DNA from: Anabaena sp. 4-3
GTDB lineage: Bacteria > Cyanobacteriota > Cyanobacteriia > Cyanobacteriales > Nostocaceae
Length of the DNA stretch: 42,354 nt
Reading direction: 5' to 3'
NCBI RefSeq assembly: GCF_001597745.1
Contig: NZ_LUHJ01000068.1
Span: 210,961 to 253,314, forward strand
Position 1 is the first letter of the stretch, and every line of letters starts with the position of its first letter. The translations under genes and the position numbers were made by a program. Positions 9,888 through 17,745 of the stretch are shown here, in pieces. The notes under the pieces are model-generated. The model was not told the DNA's origin. It was given only the letters and a program-made list of their open reading frames with translations, and ran no database searches.

Positions 9888-10261
9888 ACATTACTGATAA
9901 TCAACAGCTTATGCCTTCTACGCCTCTGACGCTGAACCTGGTTGAAGGTTCTGTGTCTTTCAATTTTTCACCGCCAGCAGCACAAGAATTAAAAGCTGCG
10001 ATCGCCCAGTTGATGGAACGCCTGAAAGCGGTGGCGACAAAACCTACCTCTGGTAAAGTCTCTCCTCAACCCCCATTAGAATATCGTCACACTGGAGAGG
10101 TATTTTTAGAAATTTTCTGTAATCCTAATATTTGGCCTACACCTTTTGCAGCCAAAGTATTGCTCACCGTGCGTGATATCAACATCCGTTTAACTACAGA
10201 AGCTGAACTTACCCGCCTGATGGAAGACGTTAACCAGTATTTAGAGCAGCATACTGGTTAA
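9809..10261 (+). CDS. Hypothetical protein with a repeat-derived N-terminus
   Basis: I do not recognise this family. The longest reading frame is 150 residues from a TTG codon. The start and about the first 26 residues (MSAAKNLSFKLLAVHRLEV onwards) lie inside dispersed repeat copy A. The related copy C is open in the same frame over this stretch. From about residue 27 on, the protein looks like ordinary chromosomal coding sequence: a beta-rich segment (TPLTLNLVEGSVSFNFS), a helical segment (AAQELKAAIAQLMERLKAV), a Thr/Pro-rich linker, and a C-terminal part with EVFLEIFCNPNIWPTPFAAKVLLTV. The protein is soluble, with no signal peptide. An alternative start is the ATG at 9911, which would leave out the repeat. 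The true start is undecided. Confidence 0.6.
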   Translation: MSAAKNLSFKLLAVHRLEVIENGARYDITDNQQLMPSTPLTLNLVEGSVSFNFSPPAAQELKAAIAQLMERLKAVATKPTSGKVSPQPPLEYRHTGEVFLEIFCNPNIWPTPFAAKVLLTVRDINIRLTTEAELTRLMEDVNQYLEQHTG

Positions 10262-10280
10262 GACTTCCACGACATATACG

Positions 10281-10395
10281 CAACTGGTACATTAGTAGGG
10301 TGCGTCAGATGCCAAACACAAGTTTATTCTCAGGATTGATGCAGGCTGACGCACTCTACATATAGATATTGAGTGTGACACTTGCGTGAGTCCTA
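10281..10395. repeat. Dispersed repeat family P, copy 1
   Basis: It begins CAACTGGTACATTAGTAGGG and contains an inner inverted repeat, TAGGGTGCGTCAG at the left and CTGACGCACTCTA at the right (about 10295-10359). A second copy at 31493-31605 shares the flanks (CAACTGGCACATTAGTAGGG on the left, CTTGCGT on the right) and the arms, while the loop between the arms differs. It encodes nothing. Confidence 0.8.
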
Positions 10396-10426
10396 ACTTC
10401 CTACTCAGGTATTAATCAAAAATTAA

Positions 10427-10455
10427 GGAGCAGTTTCATCTTAAAAAACTGCTCC
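10427..10455 (-). terminator. Hairpin, possible terminator for the DUF4327 gene
   Basis: The arms GGAGCAGTTT and AAACTGCTCC pair perfectly around a 9-base loop. Read on the reverse strand, the hairpin is followed by TTAATTTTTG, a weak U-rich tail. It is about 355 bases beyond the stop of the gene at 10811, so assignment to that gene is tentative. Confidence 0.45.
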
Positions 10456-10810
10456 AGTCTTAAATTTAAGCAAAATACTCAAGCTCAAATACCGGATTTA
10501 CACAAAAACTTTTTTCTATTGGTTTTTTATCTGAAAAGTTGGACAAATCAGACGAAAAAACTTGAGCTTTAATGATCAATTTGAGATTCTGGATTGGGAA
10601 GGCGGGATTAAAAACAGAGATTATCCCCTCAGCTTGTTAATAAACCGTGAGTTGCCATATTTACTCATCCAACGTTAACTCCCCATCATGCCAATTACCA
10701 CAACGGAAAACCCCCAACAGCCGGAGGCTACCCTGCGGTATCTGGCTAGCAACTGCTTTTTGTCAGGCAGTGGCTCCAAAATCTGAAATCAACCCTGGAA
10801 TTATCTTTGA

Positions 10811-11047
10811 TTAGTCATTGTCCCACTCTTCACGACCAATCAGGTCGCCAATGCGATCGCGTAATAAGAAATCGCACTTCTCCAACTCACATTCCACACA
10901 AACCCACTCTCGCGCTGGAATGTACTGACAAAGTGTATATATTGGCTGCTGTCGGCTAATCATTCCTTTTTGTACCAGTCGGCGTGCTTCTTCCTGAATT
11001 ACATCTAGAGAATAGTAATTTATAGAGGGTACCGTATTCACACTCAT
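10811..11047 (-). CDS. DUF4327 family protein
   Basis: This small acidic soluble protein of 78 residues belongs to the cyanobacterial DUF4327 family, whose function is unknown to me. The family core is evident: YSLDVIQEEARRLVQKGM, then RQQPIYTLCQYIPAREWVC and CELEKCDFLLRDRIGDLI. Four cysteines (CQYI, WVCVEC and EKC) are spaced in a way that could bind metal or form a disulfide, but that is only suggestion. There is no signal peptide and no membrane segment. The gene stands alone, preceded on its strand by about 1 kb without recognised genes, so its leader or promoter may be long or complex. Confidence 0.85.
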   Translation of the reverse strand: MSVNTVPSINYYSLDVIQEEARRLVQKGMISRQQPIYTLCQYIPAREWVCVECELEKCDFLLRDRIGDLIGREEWDND

Positions 11048-11756
11048 GGTTTTTACTCACAAAATTTACACGTAAACAGTTTTCCCGTTCATTATGGGAA
11101 ATATCACAGGCATTAGACTTGCGCTTAGGGTTTTGTATTTTGCTATACGGAACTAATTTCATTTTGACGCTATACCCTCTCAAATTATGTAAATAAATGT
11201 TAAATATGTCAAATTATTCTGACATTATGAGCATAGTGTAGCTTACCAATCCCCAGTGATTGCTGGCAAACAAGCAAACAATTCATTGTGGATGCAGCAA
11301 TCCTGACACTGAAGCTGTTTGCAAACTGAAGCACAATTGGGGAGGCGACAAAACAAAGTCCATAAAGCACATCCCTAAAACACAAATCATCACACTAGAA
11401 CTATCTCTAGAAATTTGGAGCTATATTCATTGCTGAACAGACCCAAAATTTCTAGCCAACGTCAATGTATAGTCAAGTTAAGGGCTACCTTACACTAGCT
11501 AGATGTGAAAGTGCCATAATTTAATAATTTTATGAACTTACGGATGAAACCGAAACATCAGCTTACGCTCTCCCGTGAGCCTTGCAGTCTCGTTGTGTAA
11601 GTCCGGAATTTCTGGAACAAACCATGTTGCTGACTAACTGATTCGGAGAACTTAACATCTGTCGCAGGTTAAAACTAGATGTTTCTAGAGTAACAGTATG
11701 TAAATCAGGGCATATCCAACTTGAGGTATAGCTAGTCAGCCTTATGTGTTGTAATT

Positions 11757-11770
11757 ATGACTTAAGTCAT
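11757..11770. promoter_or_regulatory. 14-base palindrome, possible operator
   Basis: ATGACTTAAGTCAT is a perfect palindrome within the gene-poor region. The half-site length suits a dimeric regulator, but no particular regulator is indicated and chance is possible. Confidence 0.25.
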
Positions 11771-11945
11771 CTTTTCATAACATCTGGGATGTCAGTAAAT
11801 TTCTGTAGAATGGTCAATTGTGAACAAAATAGAGATTTTTGCAGTCAGATTCGTTATTAGGAGATGAAATTGGGTGAATTTGTTTGTGAACGAATCGTAA
11901 CATTTTTAGCCAGTAAAGGTTTAGGGGTTCTCACCCCCAATAGTG

Positions 11946-11966
11946 ATTAGTCATTAGTCATTAGTC
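11946..11966 (+). repeat. Short tandem heptamer ATTAGTC, 3 copies
   Basis: Three exact ATTAGTC units are followed by a degenerate ATTGGTA. Short tandem heptamers of this kind are common in Nostoc-type genomes. It lies in non-coding sequence about 145 bases beyond the stop of rbfA. Confidence 0.85.
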
Positions 11967-12111
11967 ATTGGTAAAAGTTTTTCTCCTCTGCTGCCTCTGC
12001 TTCCTGATATCCAGTCACATTGAAACAGACGCGAGCCAGTCGCATCTGTCAAATGGTTGGGGAATGATACGGTGATTAATTGTTTGCTGGTGACACTTTG
12101 GTAGCGGTTAT

Positions 12112-12510
12112 TTATTCTGCGACTTCTTGATCACTTTCATTGGGATCATGGTGCGATCGCTCATACTGGAGTTGGTTTAATAGGGATAGCACCTTAGTTC
12201 CCCGCTCAATCGAACGATCTTCGATAAAAATCACTTCGGGAGTGCGACGCAATCGCACCCGCGCCCCTAATTCGCTACGCACAAAACCTGTGGCTGACTT
12301 CAGACCAGCCATTGTTTCGGCCTTGGCTTCCTCTGTACCATATATACTGACGTAGATTTTGGCGTGTTGGAGATCCCCTGAGACATCGACATCAGTTACA
12401 CTTACCATGCCTACACCAACACGATCATCCTTAATCCCGTTGATCAGCATTTGGCTAACTTCCCGTTTAATCAATTCAGCAACACGGGAAACGCGGCGAT
12501 TTGTAGCCAT
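12112..12510 (-). CDS. rbfA: 30S ribosome-binding factor RbfA
   Basis: RbfA binds the 30S subunit and assists late maturation of the 16S rRNA 5' end; it also matters in the cold. The 132-residue single KH-like domain starts [22 protein letters not shown] and contains the family blocks [19 protein letters not shown] and [18 protein letters not shown]. The length is normal. The C-terminus is short and acidic (SDQEVAE). It follows the DUF751 gene on the same strand after 121 bases, and the two may share a transcript. No unusual features. Confidence 0.95.
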   Translation of the reverse strand: MATNRRVSRVAELIKREVSQMLINGIKDDRVGVGMVSVTDVDVSGDLQHAKIYVSIYGTEEAKAETMAGLKSATGFVRSELGARVRLRRTPEVIFIEDRSIERGTKVLSLLNQLQYERSHHDPNESDQEVAE

Positions 12511-12631
12511 ATAAATCCTGCCTCCCCATAGAGGTTAGACAACAACAACTTTCTTGAGGTTAGAGAGGGCAGCACAAGAAGCTGACAACACAAACCCTGT
12601 TTTTCAGACCAAGCCACAGTATAGTCTTAAT

Positions 12632-12838
12632 CTAGATTGTACTCAAGCCCAGCATTGCCCGTAAAGTAAACGTGATGAATGCCAAGCCACCCACGACTAA
12701 ACCCAAAAGAGCCACTAAGGTAACTGGACGTTTTAATAGTGGGAATAGCGGCTCAAAGGTGTTGAGCATAATGCCTAAGATGATAGTAATCAAGTAGCGG
12801 GGGTAGCGAAAAACGTTATCCCAAAATCCGTCAAACAT
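12632..12838 (-). CDS. DUF751/Ycf33-family small membrane protein
   Basis: This 68-residue protein has two predicted membrane helices (about 15-33 and 40-62). Its sequence (MFDGFWDNVFRYPRYLITI, LLKRPVTLVALLG, TFTLRAMLGL) is characteristic of the DUF751/Ycf33 family. The family is confined to cyanobacteria and plastids and is presumed to be thylakoid-associated, with no established function. The gene is on the reverse strand, just upstream of rbfA. A degenerate transposon end lies about 80 bases upstream of its start and may have altered its promoter region. Confidence 0.88.
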   Translation of the reverse strand: MFDGFWDNVFRYPRYLITIILGIMLNTFEPLFPLLKRPVTLVALLGLVVGGLAFITFTLRAMLGLSTI

Positions 12839-13186
12839 TTTGATTGAGACTGCCTTGTTATAGAATAAAAGTTTGTTTTGATCAATTTTATCTTCCCTAT
12901 TGTAATCTATGGGGCTTTGACACTCACCGAAATTCTATTTCGGGGATTGTTTCTACACAGGGAAACCCAAACAACCGAACGCATCGACATGTTGACACAG
13001 GCTTGATTTCGCCCACGAAACAACGCCTATAGATTCCCCAATCTATAGTACATAATTACTATAACTCGAACCTAAAAATACAGAAATTGTGACGTTATGC
13101 AGATGGGTGTAGATGTAATTTATTGGTAATAATGTCTGTAACTCAGAGACAAAACACTGATGAAATGTAGTGAGTTTGTGGCAAAT
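12839..13186. other. Intergenic region with an IS remnant
   Basis: These 348 bases lie between the HetZ-like gene and the DUF751 gene, both on the reverse strand. They contain the putative IS200/IS605 3' end at 12917-13032 and otherwise AT-rich sequence with no recognised gene. Confidence 0.5.
12917..13032 (-). mobile_element. Probable remnant of an IS200/IS605-type element (tnpB 3' end)
   Basis: On the reverse strand a frame of about 34 codons reads RCFVGEIKPV, then FGFPCVETIPEIEFR and a stop, like the C-terminal tails of TnpB proteins. Directly after it comes the hairpin CCGAAATAGAATTTCGG and then TGAGTGTCAA, resembling right ends of cyanobacterial IS200/IS605 elements. No catalytic part of TnpB is present, so only a relic remains. 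Judged by eye and by general memory of such ends. Confidence 0.4.
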
Positions 13187-14401
13187 TTAGCCTGTTTGCA
13201 TTTCATTATTACCGTTGCGGATAGCCCAGGCTGTATCTAGCAGTTGAGTCCAACGCTTTTGCAGTTGCTTGGGGGTACATTTGAGAGTTTTAGCGATCGC
13301 TTGATCAGCGTAACTTGCCGTTTTCAATTCTAATAATTGCTGTTGTTCTGGTGATAGGGTATTAACAAAAGTTTGCCACTGCTGGGCAGACAAACCCAAC
13401 TTGTGTTCTAAACCAGCACCTAGCCATTGATGCACTAATTGCCAATGATGTTGCTTGGCAAACTTTTGGACATGATATTTAAAACGTTGTTGGAGATAGT
13501 CGCGCTGACGGCTAGTAAGACCGAGAATTTCGTCAATTTCGGGGGCAGAAAGGTCTTGCAGTTTCAACGTGAGATAATCTACACAGTCAGATTGCCCTTG
13601 CGACTCGAAGTAATTGACTAATTCGGCAATCACGCGATCGCGTTCGGAATCTTCAGATGGATCAAAATTAGCTTGAGCAATCATCTGTGATCTAATTTGT
13701 TGTACTGCCGAGTTCCGTAGGTAAGATTCCGCCTCCTCTCCTTTGGCAGATTCTACAGCCATTTCAATATCTACAGTTGTTTCTTGAGGCTGACGACGGG
13801 CAAAACCTTGAGCGCGTAAGATAATTAATTGTTGATTACTGCCACCAGGTAAATTAATCCGACGCTTGGCATACTGCTCTGTAAACGCCATGTACTCAGC
13901 TAGTTGTAACTGTGTGCGTGGGGTGTAAACTTCCGGTAGTTCATTTTCTCGGCGAAAAGCTTTAATAGCCTCAATGTAAAACGCTTGTAAAAAATCCTCA
14001 ATCAAACTGTAACGCCCATCAAATCCCAACTCCGAACCGGCGACGGTGACATGGCGGTAAACCATCGCCCCCAAACTACTATGTAGTTCCACCCGTCCGC
14101 GTCTTGAACCGAGTTGATAATAATAGAGGCATTTTTGCAAGCGATGGCGCGATAAAGTTAATTGCCAAGATTGAACGCTGCCAGAGGTTTGAATGCGCGA
14201 ACTTTTATCACAAATACGCTCAACTTCTTTAGCAATCCTTTGCGCTACGGCTTCTATACACCTAGAGGATGCTTTAACCTGAGTTTGCATTTCCTGACAC
14301 AGTTGTTGGAGTAAAGCATCTGTAGTGGGTGATTGTGTGGTAGCTACTTCTTTGGCAAAAGCAGATGCGGAGGTTGGTAGATTTGCAAAGTTTAGTTTCA
14401 T
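13187..14401 (-). CDS. HetZ-family protein (HetZ-related)
   Basis: This 404-residue soluble protein is related to HetZ, a regulator of early heterocyst differentiation in Anabaena. The family core lies at about 90-220: GSRRGRVELHSSLGAMVYRH, GRYSLIEDFLQAFYIEAIKAF and VYTPRTQLQLAEYMAFTEQYAKRRINLPGG in three blocks. The C-terminal third (ALSAPEIDEILGLTSRQRDYLQQRF-like, then YADQAIAKTLKCTPKQLQKRW) looks like two helix-turn-helix segments of the sigma-region-4 kind, consistent with DNA binding. I chose the ATG at 14401 because AGGAAGAG lies just before it; an in-frame start 12 codons upstream has no such site. It is not next to patU genes as true hetZ usually is, so it is probably a paralogue rather than hetZ itself. 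Confidence 0.8.
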   Translation of the reverse strand: MKLNFANLPTSASAFAKEVATTQSPTTDALLQQLCQEMQTQVKASSRCIEAVAQRIAKEVERICDKSSRIQTSGSVQSWQLTLSRHRLQKCLYYYQLGSRRGRVELHSSLGAMVYRHVTVAGSELGFDGRYSLIEDFLQAFYIEAIKAFRRENELPEVYTPRTQLQLAEYMAFTEQYAKRRINLPGGSNQQLIILRAQGFARRQPQETTVDIEMAVESAKGEEAESYLRNSAVQQIRSQMIAQANFDPSEDSERDRVIAELVNYFESQGQSDCVDYLTLKLQDLSAPEIDEILGLTSRQRDYLQQRFKYHVQKFAKQHHWQLVHQWLGAGLEHKLGLSAQQWQTFVNTLSPEQQQLLELKTASYADQAIAKTLKCTPKQLQKRWTQLLDTAWAIRNGNNEMQTG

Positions 14402-14731
14402 GACTCTTCCTGGGTGTGGTGTTGCACCTGAATGCAATGGCCGAACAGTACCTGATAACAGGCTGAGTTGCCCATAACAAGCACTGCTGATATATCAGAC
14501 AGTAGACAATCAAAAAAAGTTACATAGACGGTAGTGTGTCGCTTTTTTCACGAACCACCGAATAGAGATTAACATAAGCCTATTTGCTTTGCCTTCAAAA
14601 TGGCTAAAAAGCTTAATATGTCTCAATCTCTGCCAACTTCTGGTGTCCAGTCTCAGTGATTGTAGGTATGATCAACGCCAAACAGTAATTTTTGGCATGA
14701 TCAAGGCAACCGACGGGGGAGGCTATCAAGT
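14402..14731. other. Intergenic region upstream of the HetZ-like gene
   Basis: This stretch of 330 bases contains the leader of the HetZ-like gene on the reverse strand, including a 12-base palindrome CTGATATATCAG at 14487-14498, about 85 bases from its start codon. I found no GTA-N8-TAC NtcA site and no gene. Confidence 0.45.
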
Positions 14732-15397
14732 TCAATTGTCAACCCACGCTGATACTGCTTCCCAACCTAAACCCCGTCTGATAATCATTGGCTGATCACC
14801 CGTTAAGTCCAAAATCGTAGATACTTGATCTGTGGGTTCTTGACCTGTATCTACGATTACATCTACTAATTTATCCAAACGATCAAATAACTCCACGCGT
14901 GACAATCCCAGTTCTGCATCGAAACTAACTTTGCCATCCTCTACCACATCGGGTGGGAGATGGGCTGAAGTCGAAATAATCGGATTTCCTAAAGCTTCCA
15001 GTAATGCTAAACAAACGTTATGATTTGGTACGCGAATCCCGGTAGTTTTGCGTTTAGGACTTTGTACTAATTTCGGTACTAACTTAGTAGCAGGTAGCAA
15101 AAATGTATATGTTCCTGGGATAAGTCCCTTCATCATCCGGTAGGCTGTATCACTGACAAAGGCGTAAGTAGCTACATTTGACAGTGAAGGACACAAAAAT
15201 GTCAGTGGTTTATCGTTTGCTAGCTGCTTAATTTGCCGCACTCTTTCCACCGCAGACTTGACGTTTAAATCACAACCAATTGCATAAACTGTATCTGTAG
15301 GATAAAGCATCACCGCGCCACTAGAGAGCGCAGCCCTTATTTCCTCTATTCTGCGACTTTGGGGATTTTCAGGATGGACGGAGATAATTTTTGCCAT
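14732..15397 (-). CDS. YrdC/Sua5-domain protein, YciO type
   Basis: Members of this family bind ATP and threonine/bicarbonate-derived intermediates; the Sua5/TsaC members make threonylcarbamoyl-AMP for tRNA t6A. This 221-residue protein resembles the YciO branch more closely: the opening IISVHPENPQSRRIEEI, YPTDTVYAIGCDL, LANDKPLTFLCPSLS, PGTYTFLLPATKLVP and KRKTTGIRVPNH. The usual SAN motif is STSAHLPPD here. It has the YrdC domain only, without the C-terminal Sua5 domain. If no other TsaC exists in the genome, it would be the t6A enzyme; otherwise its role is less clear, as for YciO. It is a monocistronic gene on the reverse strand, divergent from larC. Confidence 0.85.
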   Translation of the reverse strand: MAKIISVHPENPQSRRIEEIRAALSSGAVMLYPTDTVYAIGCDLNVKSAVERVRQIKQLANDKPLTFLCPSLSNVATYAFVSDTAYRMMKGLIPGTYTFLLPATKLVPKLVQSPKRKTTGIRVPNHNVCLALLEALGNPIISTSAHLPPDVVEDGKVSFDAELGLSRVELFDRLDKLVDVIVDTGQEPTDQVSTILDLTGDQPMIIRRGLGWEAVSAWVDN

Positions 15398-15557
15398 AAA
15401 AGTTTTAGGTAACAGTCGGTGTTCAAGGGAAAATTTAAACTTAAGCGTTGCACATATTTACACAGACGGGCAATTCCTTAATTTAGTGCAATGAATTGTT
15501 ACAGATGAGATCACAATAATTGTGTAAGGCCAACACCTAGTTGAATAATCTACTTTT

Positions 15558-16847
15558 ATGAGCAAAATAGCTTATCTTCAATGTCCTACGGGGATTTCCG
15601 GTGATATGTGCTTGGGAGCTTTAGTTAGTTTAGGTGTTCCCTTAGAATATTTAACCGAAAACCTCAATAATTTGGGAATTGCCTCAGAATATCAGTTAAG
15701 GGCGGAACTGGTGCAAAAAAATGGTCAGCAAGCGACTAAAGTTGATGTAGATTTAGTAAAGCATCACCATCACCACCATCATCACCACGAACACCATCAT
15801 GGCCGTCACTTACCAGAAATTGAGCAAATGATTCTCAAAGCTGGTTTACCATCACGGGCTGAGGCTTGGAGTTTGGCTGTATTTCGGCAATTGGCGGTAG
15901 CTGAAGGGGCTGTACATGGAATTGCTCCAGAGAAGGTGCATTTTCATGAAGTGGGTGCTGTGGATGCAATTGTCGATATTGTTGGCACTTGCTTAGGTTT
16001 AGATTGGTTGGGTATTGATAGCGATGCCACAGGTTTACCTTTACTCTATTGTTCACCATTACCTACGGGTGGGGGAACTGTACACGCTGCCCACGGTGAA
16101 ATGGCTGTACCAGTTCCAGCCGTTTTGAAGTTATGGGAAATGCGGCATTGTCCTGTTTATAGTAATGGTATTGATCGGGAACTGGTGACACCAACAGGAG
16201 CGGCGATCGCTACCACTCTAGCACAAGACTTTGGTGCTACACCCCCAATTACCATCAAACAGATAGGATTAGGAGCAGGAACAATCAATTTACCTATCCC
16301 CAATATACTACGCCTGTGGCTGGGCGAAACTCCTAGTACACAGTCAAATTTCAAGGAGACTGCAACAACTAGCCCAAATCTAGAAACCATCTCGGTATTA
16401 GAAACCCAAATTGATGATTTAAACCCCCAAGCCATAGGTTATGTATTTGAAGCCTTATTTTCTGCTGGTGCAGTCGATGTCTTTACCCAACCTATAGGGA
16501 TGAAAAAATCCCGCCCAGGAATTTTACTCACCGTGATTTGCCATCCCGAAAACCTACTCGATTGTGAAACTATTTTATTCCGCGAAACCACCACTTTAGG
16601 CATCCGTCGCACTACCCAGCAACGCAGCATCTTAGCCAGAGAAATTCAACAAGTAGAAACTAAATATGGCAGCGTGCGAGTTAAGCTAGCATGGCAAGGA
16701 CAAGCATCAAATAAACGTATTGCTAATGTTCAGCCAGAATACGAAGATTGTGCCGAATTAGCCCGAAAATACAATCTTCCTTGGCGAGAAATTCACCAAC
16801 TCGCCCTCCAGACTTGGCAATCCACTTTAACACAACCTGTAGGTTAA
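15558..16847 (+). CDS. larC: LarC-family nickel insertion protein
   Basis: LarC inserts nickel into pyridinium-3,5-bisthiocarboxylic acid mononucleotide to form the nickel-pincer cofactor of lactate racemase and related enzymes. The 429-residue protein opens with [19 protein letters not shown] and contains [32 protein letters not shown], and the C-terminal [14 protein letters not shown] and [16 protein letters not shown] blocks. A tract of 13 residues at 69-81 holds 12 histidines, a likely metal store. In lactobacilli LarC is split into LarC1/LarC2 by a programmed frameshift; here it is one continuous frame. larB, larE and larA are not in this window, so the client enzyme is unknown. Confidence 0.92.
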   Translation: MSKIAYLQCPTGISGDMCLGALVSLGVPLEYLTENLNNLGIASEYQLRAELVQKNGQQATKVDVDLVKHHHHHHHHHEHHHGRHLPEIEQMILKAGLPSRAEAWSLAVFRQLAVAEGAVHGIAPEKVHFHEVGAVDAIVDIVGTCLGLDWLGIDSDATGLPLLYCSPLPTGGGTVHAAHGEMAVPVPAVLKLWEMRHCPVYSNGIDRELVTPTGAAIATTLAQDFGATPPITIKQIGLGAGTINLPIPNILRLWLGETPSTQSNFKETATTSPNLETISVLETQIDDLNPQAIGYVFEALFSAGAVDVFTQPIGMKKSRPGILLTVICHPENLLDCETILFRETTTLGIRRTTQQRSILAREIQQVETKYGSVRVKLAWQGQASNKRIANVQPEYEDCAELARKYNLPWREIHQLALQTWQSTLTQPVG

Positions 16848-16850
16848 AGT

Positions 16851-16978
16851 CATATCTTGCACCTTTCTGAATAAGCGTCAGGTGGGCATTGCTGATGAGG
16901 TAAAACTAAGGCTTTCAGCAAGTTGCAAGCAATGCCCACCCTACAAAAATTATCATCAAGGAACAGGTGCAAGATGTG
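16851..16978 (-). repeat. MITE-like dispersed repeat family M, copy B
   Basis: This copy is bounded by CATATCTTGCACC and GGTGCAAGATGTG, a nearly perfect terminal inverted repeat. It also carries an inner inverted pair (GTGGGCATTGCT and AGCAATGCCCAC). It is in reverse orientation to copies A and C and starts four bases after the larC stop codon. Unlike copies A and C, its long frame is closed by a stop. Confidence 0.85.
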
Positions 16979-17006
16979 TGTTAAACCTTACCCCTATAAA
17001 TGTAAT

Positions 17007-17034
17007 GTAGAGACGTTGTATACAACGTCTCTAC
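17007..17034. repeat. Palindromic repeat family R, copy 2
   Basis: This is a perfect 28-base palindrome with 14-base arms, GTAGAGACGTTGTA and TACAACGTCTCTAC. It lies between the convergent larC and lipoprotein genes, the same context as copy 1. It could act as a bidirectional terminator or as a mobile palindromic unit. Confidence 0.85.
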
Positions 17035-17062
17035 ACACATCCTCACATCCTAAAAACTAATC

Positions 17063-17665
17063 TCAAGCAGCGTCTCTAATGGTTCTGTTAACTGTATCGG
17101 CTGCATCTTCAGCACGTCGCTGGATGTTTCTGCTCGTATCTTCTGCACCACGCTGAACACTCTTACTCACATCTTCAGTAGCATTCTGGGTGTTTTCTCT
17201 AATATTTTCCAGTCCGCGTTGAGTTCCTTTAACAACACCTTCCCGCACTTCTTCAGCAGAACTACCAATGTCTTCACCTAAGTTTTTCACTCTTTGACCA
17301 AAAGGTGTACCTTGCTGATAATTGCGGACATATTGCTCTGTGCTGTCAATACCTTTTTGCTCAACGTTTCTTTTAGCCATATCCCGCAAAGCTTTGGCTT
17401 TAGCTTCTGCTGCTTTTTCCTCTGCTCTCGCTCTGGGATCTACATCACTAAAATTGTTCATCCCACCTTGAGGCGCATTTAGAGGATAACTTTTTGTAGG
17501 GTCATATTTTTCCACATTAGGTGGTTGTGCGCTGGGTTGGGGTGGCTGGGCTGCAATTCCTGGACGGTTGCAAGCTTGTACTAATAACAGGAAAACACCT
17601 GCTAAGAACACTGCAAATACTTTTAGAGGACGAAGGTTTTTTACCCAATCAATCACTTTTTTCAT
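17063..17665 (-). CDS. Lipoprotein with LEA-like helical repeats (DUF6658-like), second of a tandem pair
   Basis: This 200-residue protein starts with a charged segment (MKKVIDWVKNLRPLKV), a hydrophobic core and the lipobox LLVQAC, so it is probably lipid-anchored outside the cytoplasmic membrane after cleavage before Cys32. A Pro/Gln-rich stretch follows, then a long alanine- and charge-rich helix. The last 70 residues have an 11-residue-like rhythm (VQRGAEDTSRNIQRRAEDAAD) reminiscent of LEA or apolipoprotein-like amphipathic helices. A clear AGGAGT Shine-Dalgarno sequence precedes the ATG. It shares its N-terminal signal (LRPxxVxxVFLA) with the gene at 17746-18297, 80 bases upstream, so the two are tandem paralogues and probably one operon. 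I recall this family as DUF6658; the function is unknown, and stress protection is only a guess. Confidence 0.75.
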   Translation of the reverse strand: MKKVIDWVKNLRPLKVFAVFLAGVFLLLVQACNRPGIAAQPPQPSAQPPNVEKYDPTKSYPLNAPQGGMNNFSDVDPRARAEEKAAEAKAKALRDMAKRNVEQKGIDSTEQYVRNYQQGTPFGQRVKNLGEDIGSSAEEVREGVVKGTQRGLENIRENTQNATEDVSKSVQRGAEDTSRNIQRRAEDAADTVNRTIRDAA

Positions 17666-17745
17666 TATATAACTCCTGATTTTTTTTGCATCGATTCAAA
17701 GTAAACCAAGATGAAATTTTGATGGTGTGTCAAATTTCCAAATTT

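Larger units (their letters stand above)
10262..10810. other. Intergenic region with repeat P copy 1 and a hairpin
   Basis: This stretch separates the convergent genes at 9809 and 10811. It contains repeat family P copy 1 (10281-10395), a perfect 10-bp hairpin (10427-10455), and a GC-richer segment at about 10685-10760 with short complementary stretches (such as AGCCGGAGGCT) that could fold. No coding frame is convincing. Confidence 0.55.
11048..12111. other. Gene-poor 1-kb region between rbfA and DUF4327 genes
   Basis: No reading frame here is convincing. Notable items are a perfect 14-base palindrome ATGACTTAAGTCAT at 11757-11770; a small frame of 28 codons at 11864-11950, with AGGAG abutting its ATG; a frame of 22 codons from 11532; and three tandem ATTAGTC units at 11946-11966. 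The region could hold a non-coding RNA or the DUF4327 promoter. I cannot match it to a known RNA family by eye. Confidence 0.5.

Noticed and set aside
12844-13032. Frame of 62 codons on the forward strand
   Set aside because: It lies antisense over the probable IS200/IS605 remnant and shows no protein-like composition.
14589-14795. Forward frame of 68 codons between the HetZ-like and YrdC genes
   Set aside because: It overlaps the 3' end of the YrdC gene antisense, with no Shine-Dalgarno sequence or family motif.
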